Origin: Sulfurimonas sp. endosymbiont of Alviniconcha boucheti
GTDB lineage: Bacteria > Campylobacterota > Campylobacteria > Campylobacterales > Sulfurimonadaceae
NCBI GenBank assembly: GCA_021766785.1
Contig: JAICBP010000083.1
Location: 147,056-211,055, forward strand
DNA length: 64,000 nucleotides
Direction of reading: 5' to 3'
Positions 15,427 to 25,653 of the stretch are shown here, one piece after another; position 1 is the stretch's first letter, and each line of letters begins with the position of its first letter. A program made the translations under genes and the position numbers. Below the pieces are notes generated by a model. That model searched no databases. It saw only the letters and a list, made by a program, of their open reading frames with translations, and was not told where the DNA came from.

Positions 15427-17793
15427 ATGATTACAGTTATAAAAAGAAATGGTCGTACAGAGCCATTAGATATTTCAAAAATACAAAAATACACTTCAGC
15501 AGCAGTTAAAGGTTTAGCGAATGTAAGCCAAAGTGAACTTGAAGTAGATGCACAGATTCACTTTCGTGATGGAATTACTTCAAATGAAATCCAAGAGACT
15601 CTTATAAAAACCGCTGTAGATAAGATAGACATTGATGCACCTAACTGGACCTTTGTTGCATCTAGACTTTTCATCTTTAATCTTTATCATCAAGTTAATG
15701 GTTTTACAGGCTATAGTTCTCTTAAGGAGTACTTTGAAAAAGGAGAAAAAGAGGAACGCATACTTCTTGGTCTTAAAGAGATGTATGACCTAGAAGCACT
15801 AGAAAAACACATAGTACCTGAACGTGACTTCCAATTTAGTTACCTTGGTGTAAAAACTCTCTACGATAGATATCTCATAAAAGATAGAACAGGATGTCCT
15901 ATGGAACTTCCTCAACATATGTTTATGGCTATTGCAATGTTCCTAGCACAACGTGAAGAGAAACGCCAAGAGTGGGCTATAAAGTTTTATGACATGATAA
16001 GCCAATTTGAGGTTATGCTTGCAACACCAACTCTCTCAAACGCCAGAACACCAAGACACCAACTCTCATCATGCTATATTGGTTCTACGCCAGATAATAT
16101 AGAAGGAATTTTTGATGCCTACCAAGAGATGGCAATGCTCTCTAAATTTGGTGGTGGTATTGGCTGGGACTGGACACAAGTTCGCTCAATGGGTTCTTTT
16201 ATCGATGGACATAAAAATGCAGCAGGTGGAACAGTTCCATTCTTAAAAATAACAAATGATATTGCTATTGCAGTAGATCAGCTTGGTACGCGTAAGGGTG
16301 CTATTGCAGTCTATCTTGAACCATGGCATATTGATATTAATGACTTCTTAGATCTGAAAAAAAACTCTGGTGAAGAGCGTCGTCGTGCACATGATCTTTT
16401 CCCAGCAATTTGGCTTAATGATATCTTTATGCAACGTGTTCAAGAGGATGCCATCTGGACACTCTTTGATCCTTATGATGTTCGTGAACTCTCAACACTA
16501 CACGGAGAAGAGTTTAATAAACGCTATGTAGAGTTAGAACAAGATGAGTCACTTATAAAAGAGACACTCAAAGCAAAAGATCTCTGGAAAAAGATCCTTA
16601 CCTCTTACTTTGAAACAGGTTCACCATTTCTCTGTTTTAAAGATAATGCCAACCGTGCTAACCCAAATGATCATGTTGGTGTTATCCGTAGTTCAAATCT
16701 CTGTACTGAAATTTTTCAAAACACAGAGCCTAACCATTACAAGATAAAATTTGTTTTTGAAAATGGTGAGAGTGTGAGTTATGAAGAGAATGAGTTAGTT
16801 AAAGTAGATAGCGGTATTGAAAAGCCAGCAAAAAAAGTAACGGCGTTAGACTCACTTGGTGGGCTTCCTATATTTGTCGTAGAAAAAGAAAAAGTAGATG
16901 GTGCAACTGCTGTCTGTAACCTCGCTTCTATCAATCTCTCACGTATCAATACTAAAGAGGATATTGATCGTATCGTACCTATTGCTGTACGTTGTTTAGA
17001 TAATGTTATAGATTTAAACTTTTATCCAGTAGAGAAAGTAAAACGCACAAATATGAAATCACGTTCTATTGGGCTTGGTGTTATGGGTGAAGCACAGATG
17101 TTAGCTGAAAAAGGTATAGCTTGGGGAACACAAGAGCACTTTGACAAGATAGATGAAGTGATGGAATCTGTTTGTTATAACGCTATCCTTGCATCCTCAG
17201 AACTTGCTGTAGAAAAAGGTACTTATCCTGACTTTGAAGGAAGTAAGTGGAGTCGTGGTATCTTCCCTCAAGACCATGCTAATGCAGAAGTAGTAAACCT
17301 AGTAGATCGTGGTGGACTTTTTGCTTCTAGCTATGAGTGGAATGAACTTCGATCTCTTGTACAAAAACAAGGGATGAGAAACGGTTACTTAATGGCTATT
17401 GCACCTACCTCCTCTATCTCTATCTTGACAGGAACTACTCAAGCTATTGAACCAGTATTTAAACGTAAATGGTTTGAAGAGAACCTCTCTGGACTTATTC
17501 CAGTAGTAGTACCAAAACTCTCTTCGGATACATGGAGCTACTACACACCAGCTTATGATCTAAATCAGACAGTACTTATTAAAGCTGCGGCCATTCGCCA
17601 AAAATGGATAGATCAAGGACAATCACTTAATATCTTCATCACTCTTGATAAGGCAAGCGGACGCTACTTAAATGAGATCTATATGCTCGCATGGAAACTT
17701 GGACTCAAATCTACATACTACCTGCGTTCACAATCTCCAGAGATAGCCAATGATGTAGAGGATAGAAGTATGGAGTGTGTTGGTTGTCAGTAA
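15427..17793 (+). CDS. nrdA: Class Ia ribonucleotide reductase, alpha subunit
   Basis: 788 residues from ATG 15427 (MITVIKRNGRTEPL), which follows AGGAAA; a longer frame from 15388 adds a non-conserved stretch. NrdA reduces ribonucleoside diphosphates using the NrdB radical. An ATP-cone regulatory domain comes first (about 1-90), then the 10-stranded barrel with LSSCYIGSTPDNIEGI (active Cys), SNLCTEIF and VCNLASINLSR (active-site N-x-C-x-E and second Cys). The protein ends MECVGCQ, the thioredoxin-reactive Cys pair. It heads a chain of close or overlapping genes that leads to fliW and signalling proteins. Confidence 0.96.
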   Translation: MITVIKRNGRTEPLDISKIQKYTSAAVKGLANVSQSELEVDAQIHFRDGITSNEIQETLIKTAVDKIDIDAPNWTFVASRLFIFNLYHQVNGFTGYSSLKEYFEKGEKEERILLGLKEMYDLEALEKHIVPERDFQFSYLGVKTLYDRYLIKDRTGCPMELPQHMFMAIAMFLAQREEKRQEWAIKFYDMISQFEVMLATPTLSNARTPRHQLSSCYIGSTPDNIEGIFDAYQEMAMLSKFGGGIGWDWTQVRSMGSFIDGHKNAAGGTVPFLKITNDIAIAVDQLGTRKGAIAVYLEPWHIDINDFLDLKKNSGEERRRAHDLFPAIWLNDIFMQRVQEDAIWTLFDPYDVRELSTLHGEEFNKRYVELEQDESLIKETLKAKDLWKKILTSYFETGSPFLCFKDNANRANPNDHVGVIRSSNLCTEIFQNTEPNHYKIKFVFENGESVSYEENELVKVDSGIEKPAKKVTALDSLGGLPIFVVEKEKVDGATAVCNLASINLSRINTKEDIDRIVPIAVRCLDNVIDLNFYPVEKVKRTNMKSRSIGLGVMGEAQMLAEKGIAWGTQEHFDKIDEVMESVCYNAILASSELAVEKGTYPDFEGSKWSRGIFPQDHANAEVVNLVDRGGLFASSYEWNELRSLVQKQGMRNGYLMAIAPTSSISILTGTTQAIEPVFKRKWFEENLSGLIPVVVPKLSSDTWSYYTPAYDLNQTVLIKAAAIRQKWIDQGQSLNIFITLDKASGRYLNEIYMLAWKLGLKSTYYLRSQSPEIANDVEDRSMECVGCQ

Positions 17794-18134
17794 GCATAGA
17801 CCTAACTCGATTTGACAACTTCAAAGGTGCAGAGTTTCGTTCTCTAGAGGTTCTCTCTCCTATAGAGATAAACGCCACCTTTGCAGTGCAAGATCAAGCA
17901 AGATCCTATGACTGGATTACTATAACTTTAAAATTTAGTGGTGTCAGTGATGCACATCTTATTGATGGCAATAAGATCTCTTATGTTGATCTTAGTGATG
18001 GAATAAGCATCATAAAAGAGGATAGGTTTATTGCTTTTGGGATAGGCAAGTGCTATAATGTGGATGCAATAAAGAACTCTTCATGTTATATCATCGCTAC
18101 TAGCTTTAAATATGAAGAGGGAAACTTTGAATGA
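17784..18134 (+). CDS. Conserved-looking protein of unknown function between nrdA and fliW
   Basis: About 116 residues. I place the start at TTG 17784, with GGAG eight bases upstream, inside the 3' end of nrdA; GTG 17775 is the longer option. It begins VSIDLTRFDNFKGAEF and is rich in beta-type sequence (YDWITITLKFSGVSDAHLID, DRFIAFGIGKC), soluble and without Cys motifs. I do not recognise it. Overlap with nrdA and ten bases of spacing to fliW show co-expression. Confidence 0.6.
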   Translation: MSVSIDLTRFDNFKGAEFRSLEVLSPIEINATFAVQDQARSYDWITITLKFSGVSDAHLIDGNKISYVDLSDGISIIKEDRFIAFGIGKCYNVDAIKNSSCYIIATSFKYEEGNFE

Positions 18135-18144
18135 AGGAGTGTTT

Positions 18145-18534
18145 ATGAAGTATAAAGTATGTGGTGAACTCCTCGGTTTTGCACAGACACGAGAAGTTGA
18201 AATTACAGAGATAGATGAACTCTTCTTTACAATGAAAGATATAAAGAATGAATATATTTCGTTTACACTTGTAAATCCCTACCTCCTACGTGAATACTCT
18301 TTTGATCTTCCAAGTGATGTGGAAGTACTTCTTGATATACAAAGCGATTCAGAACTCATAATTTATAATTTGCTCGTTGTACAGAAACCTCTTGAAAAAT
18401 CAGTAATTAACTTCTTAGCACCCATTGTTATTAACAAAACAAATAAAAAACTTGCACAGCTTGTTCTCGATCCACTCAAATATCCTGACTTTGGTTTTGC
18501 ACAAACAATAGTCTCTTTTAAAAATAAAATATGA
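18145..18534 (+). CDS. fliW: Flagellar assembly factor FliW
   Basis: 129 residues from ATG 18145, preceded by AAGGAG. FliW binds flagellin and the translational repressor CsrA, coupling flagellin level to flagellin synthesis. Family features are the YLLREYSFDLPSDVEVLLDI segment and, most typical, EKSVINFLAPIVINKTNKKL with AQLVLD after it. It overlaps the HD-GYP gene by four bases. csrA and flagellin are not in the window. Confidence 0.88.
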   Translation: MKYKVCGELLGFAQTREVEITEIDELFFTMKDIKNEYISFTLVNPYLLREYSFDLPSDVEVLLDIQSDSELIIYNLLVVQKPLEKSVINFLAPIVINKTNKKLAQLVLDPLKYPDFGFAQTIVSFKNKI

Positions 18535-19205
18535 AATACCCTCTAACAGACAACTCTAAACTTACCAGACTAAATCTCATAGAGAGCCTCAAAGAGATAA
18601 AATTAAATAAAGAACTTGAAATTTCAGCACGACTTGGTATAGTAAGCGAATCTAGAGATCCTGAAACTGGTGGACATATCCGACGAATGGGCTACTACTC
18701 CCAACTCTTAGCCAAACTCTATGGACTTAATGATGTAGAATCAGAAATTATACTCTATGCTGCACCTCTACACGACATAGGTAAAATTGGTATTCCAGAC
18801 AATATTCTTTTAAAACCTGGAAAGTTTGAAGATCATGAGTTTGAAATTATGAAAACACATGCACAAATCGGTGCTGATATGCTCCAAACGAATAAAGAGT
18901 CTCCAGTACTTCAAGCTGGCTTTACTATAGCCCTAGAACACCACGAAAAGTATGATGGTTCTGGTTATCCTCATGGTAAAAAAGCTACAGAAATTCATCT
19001 CTATGCACGTATAGTTACTATTGCCGATGTTTTTGATGCACTCAGTTCAAAACGTTGTTACAAAGAGTCTCTCCCTCTACAAAAAGTTCTAGAGATTATG
19101 AAAAATAATTCTGGCAAACATTTTGATCCAGAACTCTTAGAACTTTTCTTAAAAAATTTAGATCAATTTTTAGAAATAAAAAATAAATATAAGGATCAAA
19201 TATGA
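18531..19205 (+). CDS. HD-GYP domain protein, probable c-di-GMP phosphodiesterase
   Basis: 224 residues consisting almost entirely of an HD-GYP domain. The metal ligands and signature are intact: HIRRMGYYSQLLA, PLHDIGKIGIPDNILLKPG (HD and DxGKxxIPD/xxxLxKPG) and HHEKYDGSGYPHG (HHExxDGxGYP). DVFDALSSKRCYKES completes the motif set. There is no receiver domain, so activity is probably set by partners. It overlaps fliW and the FIST kinase by four bases each, pointing to control of motility or attachment by c-di-GMP. Confidence 0.9.
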   Translation: MKYPLTDNSKLTRLNLIESLKEIKLNKELEISARLGIVSESRDPETGGHIRRMGYYSQLLAKLYGLNDVESEIILYAAPLHDIGKIGIPDNILLKPGKFEDHEFEIMKTHAQIGADMLQTNKESPVLQAGFTIALEHHEKYDGSGYPHGKKATEIHLYARIVTIADVFDALSSKRCYKESLPLQKVLEIMKNNSGKHFDPELLELFLKNLDQFLEIKNKYKDQI

Positions 19206-22200
19206 AACACCTCAGTTTTCTATATAATGATATAAAAAGCTATAAAGCTGCAAAAAAAGAGGCTAAAAAATCCAAGTATAACTCAATACTTATTCAGCTC
19301 TTTAGTGCTACTACAAAAAAGAAGCTTATCAAACAGATGCTTACCTCACTTAAAAAAGATTTCCCCTCTGCTGCTATTATCGGGACAACCACGGCAGGAG
19401 AGATATCAAAAGCTAAAATGTACGAAAATGAGACAGTAGTCAGTCTCTCTCTTTTCAAAAAAACAGAGCTCTCTACCTATAGAACAGATGAGATATCTAA
19501 AAAGTCAGGAAAAAAACTCTCTGCTAAGATTACTACTAAAGAGACAAAAGCTGCCATCATTTTAAGTGAAGGACTCAAAGGAAGTGATTATGAAGGTTTT
19601 ATTAAGAGTGTCAAGAGTGAGAATCCTAATATTATTCTCGCTGGTGGTTTAGCTGGTGACAATTTTGCTCTTAAGAAAACATATATTTTTATGGATGACA
19701 AAATCTATAGTTCAGGAGCAGTAGGTGTCTCCTTCTCTGGAAAAAGCCTTATTGTAAATAATGATTACAATCTTAACTGGAACCCAATAGGCAAAGAGTT
19801 TACCATTACAAAAGTAGCTGGCAACATCCTCTCTGAGATAGATGGAAAAAATGCTATTGAGTTGATGAAACACTATTTAGGTAAGACTCTTTTTGAGAAC
19901 AACTGTACATCGCTTCCAGACTTCCAACTACTCTACAAGGAGGGAAATACGGTAGTCTCTAGAACACCTATGACTACAGATGGTGAAAATATAATCCTTG
20001 CTGGACCTATTAAAAAGGGACAAAAGATACAATTTGGTTTCTCAAATGTAACAAGCATTATCTCTGGAGCAAACGCCATAACAACAAAACTCAACAAGAG
20101 TCCAGCAGAAGCAATTTACATCTACTCTTGTATAGCACGTAAAACATTACTTGGAAAAAAGTTAGAGTCTGAATTCTCTTCTTTTGAACAGCTTGCTCCT
20201 ACTGCTGGATTTTTTACTTATGGAGAGTTTTATAGTACTGACATTGATAATGCTCTTCTTAACTGCACAACTACAATCCTACTTCTATCTGAAACAAAAA
20301 AAGGCAAACAAAAAAAACTTCCCAAAAAACAAAAAAACACTCTTAGTAGTGTTACATTTAATGCACTGACACACTTTATTAAGCAGACTTCAAAAGAACT
20401 TCAAGAGAATGCCGCCTTACTAAAAGAGTATAAGGACGTAGTAGATGAATCCTCCCTTGTCTCAAAGACAGACCTTTCTGGCAATATTATCTATGCAAAT
20501 GATACCTTTTCTCAAGTAAGCCAATACTCCAGAGAGGAACTCATCGGACAAAATCATAATATTATCCGAGATCCTAATATGTCTAAATTTGTCTTTAAAA
20601 AACTTTGGGATAACATCAAAAAAGGGAAAATATGGCGTGGAATCATCTCTAATATTGCCAAAGATGGCTCACTATACTATGTCTCTGCCACTATTATGCC
20701 TATCTTTGATGCAAATCATAAAATTAAAGAGTTCATCGCTATCCGTCAAGATATCACCAAACAGATAGAGTCTAAAAAACGTATACAAGAGAAAGAGAAA
20801 CTCATAAAAGCTATCTTTGATAACCAGGATGCTATGGTTATTTATGCCTCAAAAGAGAAGGGTATGCTCAGTGTCAATAAAAAGCTCTTTGAACTTCTCA
20901 ACTTCAGCTCTTTTGAAGAGTTTAAAGAGGGACACAGTTGTATCTGTGATCTCTTTTTAGAAGAGGAGGGTTATGTCTATGTCAAAAAATATCCTAACTG
21001 GCTTGATGAAATAGCAAATGGAACTCTTGATATACAGAGTAAGGTTAAGATGATTGTAAAAGATGGGAGTAAACATACTTTTACCGTTCTTGTTAAACAA
21101 ATTGACAACAGATATATTATCAACCTTCATGACATTACACAGCTAGAAAATGCAATGCTCAAGGCTTATGCCTCTGAACAGGCCAAAACTATTTTCTTGG
21201 CAAATATGTCTCATGAGATACGTACACCACTTAATGGTATTCTTGGATTTACAGATATATTAACAAAAAGAGATCTTGGCAAAGAGGAAAAACGATATAT
21301 TGATATTATCCATAAAAGTGGTCAAACACTTCTACATGTTGTAAATGATATTCTTGACTTCTCCAAACTTGAAAGTGGAGAACTTGTTCTTTATGAAACA
21401 GAGTCTGACCTCTTTGCTGAGATGGAAGCTACAGTATCTACATTCTCCTCTCTTTCAAAAAATAAACAAGTAAACTACTATGTTTATACGGATACAACCA
21501 TTCCAAAACTGCTCAAGTGTGATGTGCAAAGACTCAAACAAGTAGTAAACAACCTCGTATCAAACGCCATCAAGTTTACACCTGCAGATGGTGAAGTCCA
21601 TGTCAATATTCATCTCAAATCACTTATAAACAAAAAAGCAAAAATTCACTTTAGTGTCAAAGATAGTGGTATTGGTATAGCAAAAGAGAAACAAAAAACA
21701 ATCTTTGACGCATTTTCTCAAGCAGATAACTCTATTAGTCGTGAGTTTGGAGGGACAGGACTTGGGCTTGCTATTAGTAGTCAGTATATTAATATGATGG
21801 GTTCTCAAATACAACTTACATCTTCTCAAGGAGAAGGGAGTGAGTTCTTTTTCGATCTAGAACTTGATGTTGTTGATGAGAGTAGTTCCATCACACAAAT
21901 TACAAATAATAACAATATAAATATCGCTGTTATTCATCTTGACACAACACTAGAAGGCTGTGCTGTTAATAATATTGTGTTCTCCTACCTTGATGCTTGG
22001 GGATATGAATATACAAAAGCACAACAGATAGAAGATATACCTGAAGAAACAGATATTGTCATAATCTGCTCAAAGATATTTGATCTTGATGCCTGCAAAA
22101 AGGTACTTGATAGATATGAAAAACTGCATCTTATCTACATAGAAGGAGTAGATGGAGAATTTACATGCAATCATGAAAGGTCTCATTGTGTAGAGCAACC

Positions 22201-23002
22201 CATGACAGGTTCTGCTCTCTTTGATAAGATCATCACACTTACACAAGACACTACACAACTCTTAAACTCTCAAAACTCAAAGCAAGTAGAAGATCAGCAG
22301 TTTCAAGGTCATATCCTTATAGCTGAAGATAACCAAACGAACCAGATACTCATCTCTTTACTCCTTAAAGAGCGAGGATTAGAATATACATTAGTTGATA
22401 ATGGTCAAAAAGCTATAGATGCAGCACTCAAGTATGAATATGATCTCATTTTTATGGATATAAATATGCCTATACTTGATGGGCTTAGTGCAACTAAAGA
22501 GCTTCGTAGGCAAAAGTATAAAGCTCCTATTGTATCTCTATCAGCAAATGTTATAGAGAGCGATTTACTCTCTTTTAAAGAGGCTGGAGTAAATGACTCT
22601 CTAAACAAACCAATTATTCCTACAGAATTGGATAAGGTGCTCTCAACATATCTTTCACCTGCAAATACAAACAGTGTTCTCAACCTTTACGACACTATAG
22701 ATGTAGAAAAGATATCTTCTGCTCTGAAAATAGCAGATAAAACTATCATCCTTACACTTATAAAAAGTTTTACATCAAGTCTTATAGAGATCAAGAAAAG
22801 TATAGAGGAAGAAGGTATTACGGCTGATATTTTACATAATCTTAAAGGAATGGTAGGTAACTTACGTTTTACAGAGTTTGAAAAGTTTCTTATACATAGT
22901 GAGGAGGAGTATGAAGAGTGGGATGATGATGCAAAAGAGAAACAGACACAAGAACTTCTCAAACATATAGAGCAAATTCTTGCACAGGCGGAGGAACTTT
23001 AG
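19202..23002 (+). CDS. FIST-PAS hybrid sensor histidine kinase with REC and HPt domains
   Basis: 1266 residues in one chain. FIST N and C sensory domains occupy about 1-390. A PAS domain follows (SKTDLSGNIIYANDTFSQVS, about 420-520), then a second PAS-like region (about 540-650). HisKA has SHEIRTPLNGILGF, with the phospho-His at about residue 671. HATPase_c has VSNAIKFTPADG and FGGTGLGLAIS. REC has FMDINMPILDG (Asp about 1086). HPt has LHNLKGMVG (His about 1212). A full phosphorelay is thus on one protein; the missing piece is the output regulator. FIST is thought to bind small ligands. No transmembrane helix is evident, so it looks cytosolic. Confidence 0.93.
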   Translation: MKHLSFLYNDIKSYKAAKKEAKKSKYNSILIQLFSATTKKKLIKQMLTSLKKDFPSAAIIGTTTAGEISKAKMYENETVVSLSLFKKTELSTYRTDEISKKSGKKLSAKITTKETKAAIILSEGLKGSDYEGFIKSVKSENPNIILAGGLAGDNFALKKTYIFMDDKIYSSGAVGVSFSGKSLIVNNDYNLNWNPIGKEFTITKVAGNILSEIDGKNAIELMKHYLGKTLFENNCTSLPDFQLLYKEGNTVVSRTPMTTDGENIILAGPIKKGQKIQFGFSNVTSIISGANAITTKLNKSPAEAIYIYSCIARKTLLGKKLESEFSSFEQLAPTAGFFTYGEFYSTDIDNALLNCTTTILLLSETKKGKQKKLPKKQKNTLSSVTFNALTHFIKQTSKELQENAALLKEYKDVVDESSLVSKTDLSGNIIYANDTFSQVSQYSREELIGQNHNIIRDPNMSKFVFKKLWDNIKKGKIWRGIISNIAKDGSLYYVSATIMPIFDANHKIKEFIAIRQDITKQIESKKRIQEKEKLIKAIFDNQDAMVIYASKEKGMLSVNKKLFELLNFSSFEEFKEGHSCICDLFLEEEGYVYVKKYPNWLDEIANGTLDIQSKVKMIVKDGSKHTFTVLVKQIDNRYIINLHDITQLENAMLKAYASEQAKTIFLANMSHEIRTPLNGILGFTDILTKRDLGKEEKRYIDIIHKSGQTLLHVVNDILDFSKLESGELVLYETESDLFAEMEATVSTFSSLSKNKQVNYYVYTDTTIPKLLKCDVQRLKQVVNNLVSNAIKFTPADGEVHVNIHLKSLINKKAKIHFSVKDSGIGIAKEKQKTIFDAFSQADNSISREFGGTGLGLAISSQYINMMGSQIQLTSSQGEGSEFFFDLELDVVDESSSITQITNNNNINIAVIHLDTTLEGCAVNNIVFSYLDAWGYEYTKAQQIEDIPEETDIVIICSKIFDLDACKKVLDRYEKLHLIYIEGVDGEFTCNHERSHCVEQPMTGSALFDKIITLTQDTTQLLNSQNSKQVEDQQFQGHILIAEDNQTNQILISLLLKERGLEYTLVDNGQKAIDAALKYEYDLIFMDINMPILDGLSATKELRRQKYKAPIVSLSANVIESDLLSFKEAGVNDSLNKPIIPTELDKVLSTYLSPANTNSVLNLYDTIDVEKISSALKIADKTIILTLIKSFTSSLIEIKKSIEEEGITADILHNLKGMVGNLRFTEFEKFLIHSEEEYEEWDDDAKEKQTQELLKHIEQILAQAEEL

Positions 23003-23889
23003 AGGAAAGCAAAATACTCCATCTTCTCCTCTACCTCTCTAGCCTTTGCTTGCATCTGCTTATAAATAGAAGGGATATCTAAATCTTTATTTGTGACATG
23101 ATAAAGTACAGCTGAAATATTGATGAGTTTGCTCAGTTCTTTATCTTCAAGTATATCACTATAGATAGCTTTGTAAAGCTTTAAAGTATCCTCTTTTGAG
23201 TAATCCTTAAGTAGTAAACCAAAACTCACACCATAAAGCTTAGAGACTACTTCATCTACACTACTGTGAGTTTTAAGTATAGCTGCTAAACGTTTTATAA
23301 TTTTGTTAGAAGCATAAAATCCATAGAGATTATTTACTTTTTCAAAATTATCTAACTTTAAATAGAGTATCCAAAAATCTTTTTTAGTACTTTGATATAT
23401 CTTTATCTGTGAATCAAAATAGAGAGCATTTGTAAGCTTGGTCAAGGGATCTGTAATACTCAACTGAGCAAGTTTTGACTGTTTATGTTTTATCTCCTCT
23501 AAGTAGGAGAGATTTTGAAGTTGTGTCCGTACACGTGCTTTAAGTTCAACTCCATTAAATGGCTTAGAGATATAGTCTGCTCCACCAGCCTCAAATGCCC
23601 GAGAAATATACTCTATATCTGTTTGAGCGGTAAGAAAGATAATGGGAATATCTTTTGTCTTTATATCTTTTTTGAGCATAGTACATACCTCAAAACCATC
23701 TGTTTTAGGCATATTTATGTCTAAAAGAATGAGGCTAATCTCTTTTTTATAAACAGCTTCAAGAGCTGATTTCGCATTGAGAGCAAAGGAGAGTTTGTAG
23801 CCCTCTTCTTTGAGATATACTGCTGCAAGTTCTATATTAAACTTTTCATCATCTACTATAAGAATATTAAAGTTATTATTTGTTTTCAT
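22999..23889 (-). CDS. Response regulator with degenerate GGDEF-like output domain
   Basis: 296 residues. The N-terminal receiver is intact: ILIVDDEKFN, LILLDINMPKTDGFEV (phospho-Asp), FLTAQT and YISKPF. The C-terminal part follows the diguanylate cyclase pattern (SITDPLTKLTNALYFDSQI, then LDNFEKVNNLYGFYASNKII) but the active-site GGDEF is replaced by SKLYGVSFG, so cyclase activity is unlikely. It may act by binding partners or c-di-GMP. It runs tail-to-tail with the hybrid kinase, overlapping by four bases, and is a candidate output for that phosphorelay. Confidence 0.85.
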   Translation of the reverse strand: MKTNNNFNILIVDDEKFNIELAAVYLKEEGYKLSFALNAKSALEAVYKKEISLILLDINMPKTDGFEVCTMLKKDIKTKDIPIIFLTAQTDIEYISRAFEAGGADYISKPFNGVELKARVRTQLQNLSYLEEIKHKQSKLAQLSITDPLTKLTNALYFDSQIKIYQSTKKDFWILYLKLDNFEKVNNLYGFYASNKIIKRLAAILKTHSSVDEVVSKLYGVSFGLLLKDYSKEDTLKLYKAIYSDILEDKELSKLINISAVLYHVTNKDLDIPSIYKQMQAKAREVEEKMEYFAFL

Positions 23890-23917
23890 TTTTAAATTTA
23901 CTCACTTATTTTTTCCC

Positions 23918-25117
23918 TCATTTAAATTTATTTTTTAGTATAATTTTACCACTCTCTACGCCTGGTTGGTCATAGGCATTGATATACATAAACTTCGCAC
24001 ATAGAGACGTAAGTAACATATACTCATACATAAGACCAGATATAGCACTCTCGCTAACAGAGTCTATAGTTATAACATCACAAGGAATATCTTTTTCCTT
24101 ATTTATAGCCTCTATAGTTGCATCTGCTTGTGTATTTATGAGTGTTGAGAACTCTAGGTTATTAAGATAATCTAACTCCTCTAAGCCTTCTAAAGTTATA
24201 GGAGCGATCTTAAGTGGCTTTTCAAAGTCTCTTACTTTGACTACTGTTAATGTTTTATCACGTTTGCCTTGAATAACAAGCTGTAAAAAGGAGTGTTGAT
24301 CTATAGGACCAACTATCCCAATAGGTGTAAGCCCTTGGTGTGTATTGTTTATATCTATTTTTCCAAGAGACTCACCCCAGAGCTGTATATACCACTTGTT
24401 AAAGCCCTCTAAACGTGAAGAGTAAGAGAAGAGTACATTTATGTTAAACTTGTTTTTATACTCCACAAAAAAACGTGCTTTTTTCAGGAGTGTTGCATAG
24501 AGAATCTCTTTAGAGAAGAAAGAGTCATGTACCTTTTTCGCACCTAATAAGATCTCATCTATATCCATTCCTACTATAGCAAGAGGGAGCAGACCAACTG
24601 CTGAAAATACAGAGAATCTCCCACCTACGTCCTTAGGGATCTCAAATCTTTGTATCTGGTGAATCTCTGCATAAGTATTAAGTTTTGAGTCACACTCAGT
24701 CACTACTACAGTGTTTGACTTATCAATAGAAACAAGAGAGTTAATATACTTAAAGATAGAGAGTGTCTCTATAGTTGTTCCTGACTTAGAAATAACAATA
24801 AAAAGAGTATTCTTAAGATCTATCGCCTCTAATCTTGCCTCAATATCGATAGGATCAGTTGTCTCTAAAAAGTGAAGTTTCTTCTCTAACTTTTTTGAGT
24901 GTTTTAAAAACTTGTAGATAGCATATGTCCCTAATGTACTCCCACCAATACCGATGACAACAATATGCTTTTGCTTAATAGTTTTTGCATACTTTTTTAA
25001 AGGAGTAGTATCTTGAGTGACAAGATTATAGTAACCAATATGCTCTTTTTCTTTGACTATCTCATTAAAAATTTTTGTATCAGAGAGACTTGGGTTGTAA
25101 TTATCACTATAGTTCAT
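23918..25117 (-). CDS. pgi: Glucose-6-phosphate isomerase
   Basis: 399 residues, the short form found in Campylobacterota. Pgi interconverts glucose-6-P and fructose-6-P, linking glycolysis or gluconeogenesis to sugar nucleotide supply. Motifs are VIGIGGSTLGTYAIYKFL, FIVISKSGTTIETLSIFKYI, PKDVGGRFSVFSAVGLLPL (signature 1 region), GESLGK and INAYDQPGVESGKIILK (signature 2). It starts at the ATG before YSDNYNPS and is transcribed away from ruvC's end. Confidence 0.95.
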   Translation of the reverse strand: MNYSDNYNPSLSDTKIFNEIVKEKEHIGYYNLVTQDTTPLKKYAKTIKQKHIVVIGIGGSTLGTYAIYKFLKHSKKLEKKLHFLETTDPIDIEARLEAIDLKNTLFIVISKSGTTIETLSIFKYINSLVSIDKSNTVVVTECDSKLNTYAEIHQIQRFEIPKDVGGRFSVFSAVGLLPLAIVGMDIDEILLGAKKVHDSFFSKEILYATLLKKARFFVEYKNKFNINVLFSYSSRLEGFNKWYIQLWGESLGKIDINNTHQGLTPIGIVGPIDQHSFLQLVIQGKRDKTLTVVKVRDFEKPLKIAPITLEGLEELDYLNNLEFSTLINTQADATIEAINKEKDIPCDVITIDSVSESAISGLMYEYMLLTSLCAKFMYINAYDQPGVESGKIILKNKFK

Positions 25118-25179
25118 ATTTTCTACTCTTTATTTGCAATACTTAATTATATCTAATAATAACTAATAGTACTAAAAGC

Positions 25180-25653
25180 CTATTTTAATCGAATACGCTG
25201 TGAGTGTGTAATAGCAACTGCCATCGCATCAGAGATATCTAGGGGTTTTATCTCTTTTTTTATATTAAGGAGGCGTTTGACCATAAAGTTTACTTGCTCT
25301 TTGCTCGCCTTTGCCTTACCTGTAAGAGCTTTTTTGACCTGCAGGGCAGTGTACTCATAAAATTGTCCAAACTCTTGAAGAAGTGTAAGCATAATAGCAC
25401 CTCGAAACTGAGCAAGCTTTATAGTAGTGGCTGGATTATGTGCATAAAATATATCTTCCATTGCAATTTCATCTATAGTATGGTTTTTAAAAAGTCTTGT
25501 AATGCCCTCCACCATCTGAGGTATCTGAAACTGCAAATTTTCTGCTTTCATCTTAATAAGTCCTGCTTCTACTAAAGAAATTTTTCCACTCTCTAGTTTA
25601 ATAATTGCATAACCCATATTTCTCGTTCCTGGGTCTATTCCTAAAATATTCAC
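25180..25653 (-). CDS. ruvC: Holliday junction resolvase RuvC
   Basis: 157 residues. RuvC cuts four-way junctions made by RuvAB. The RNase H-like fold shows [16 protein letters not shown] (first catalytic Asp), [22 protein letters not shown] (catalytic Glu), [18 protein letters not shown] and [12 protein letters not shown] (acidic pair). It is divergent from dnaA across the oriC gap, the arrangement known for Sulfurimonas-type origins. Confidence 0.96.
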   Translation of the reverse strand: MNILGIDPGTRNMGYAIIKLESGKISLVEAGLIKMKAENLQFQIPQMVEGITRLFKNHTIDEIAMEDIFYAHNPATTIKLAQFRGAIMLTLLQEFGQFYEYTALQVKKALTGKAKASKEQVNFMVKRLLNIKKEIKPLDISDAMAVAITHSQRIRLK

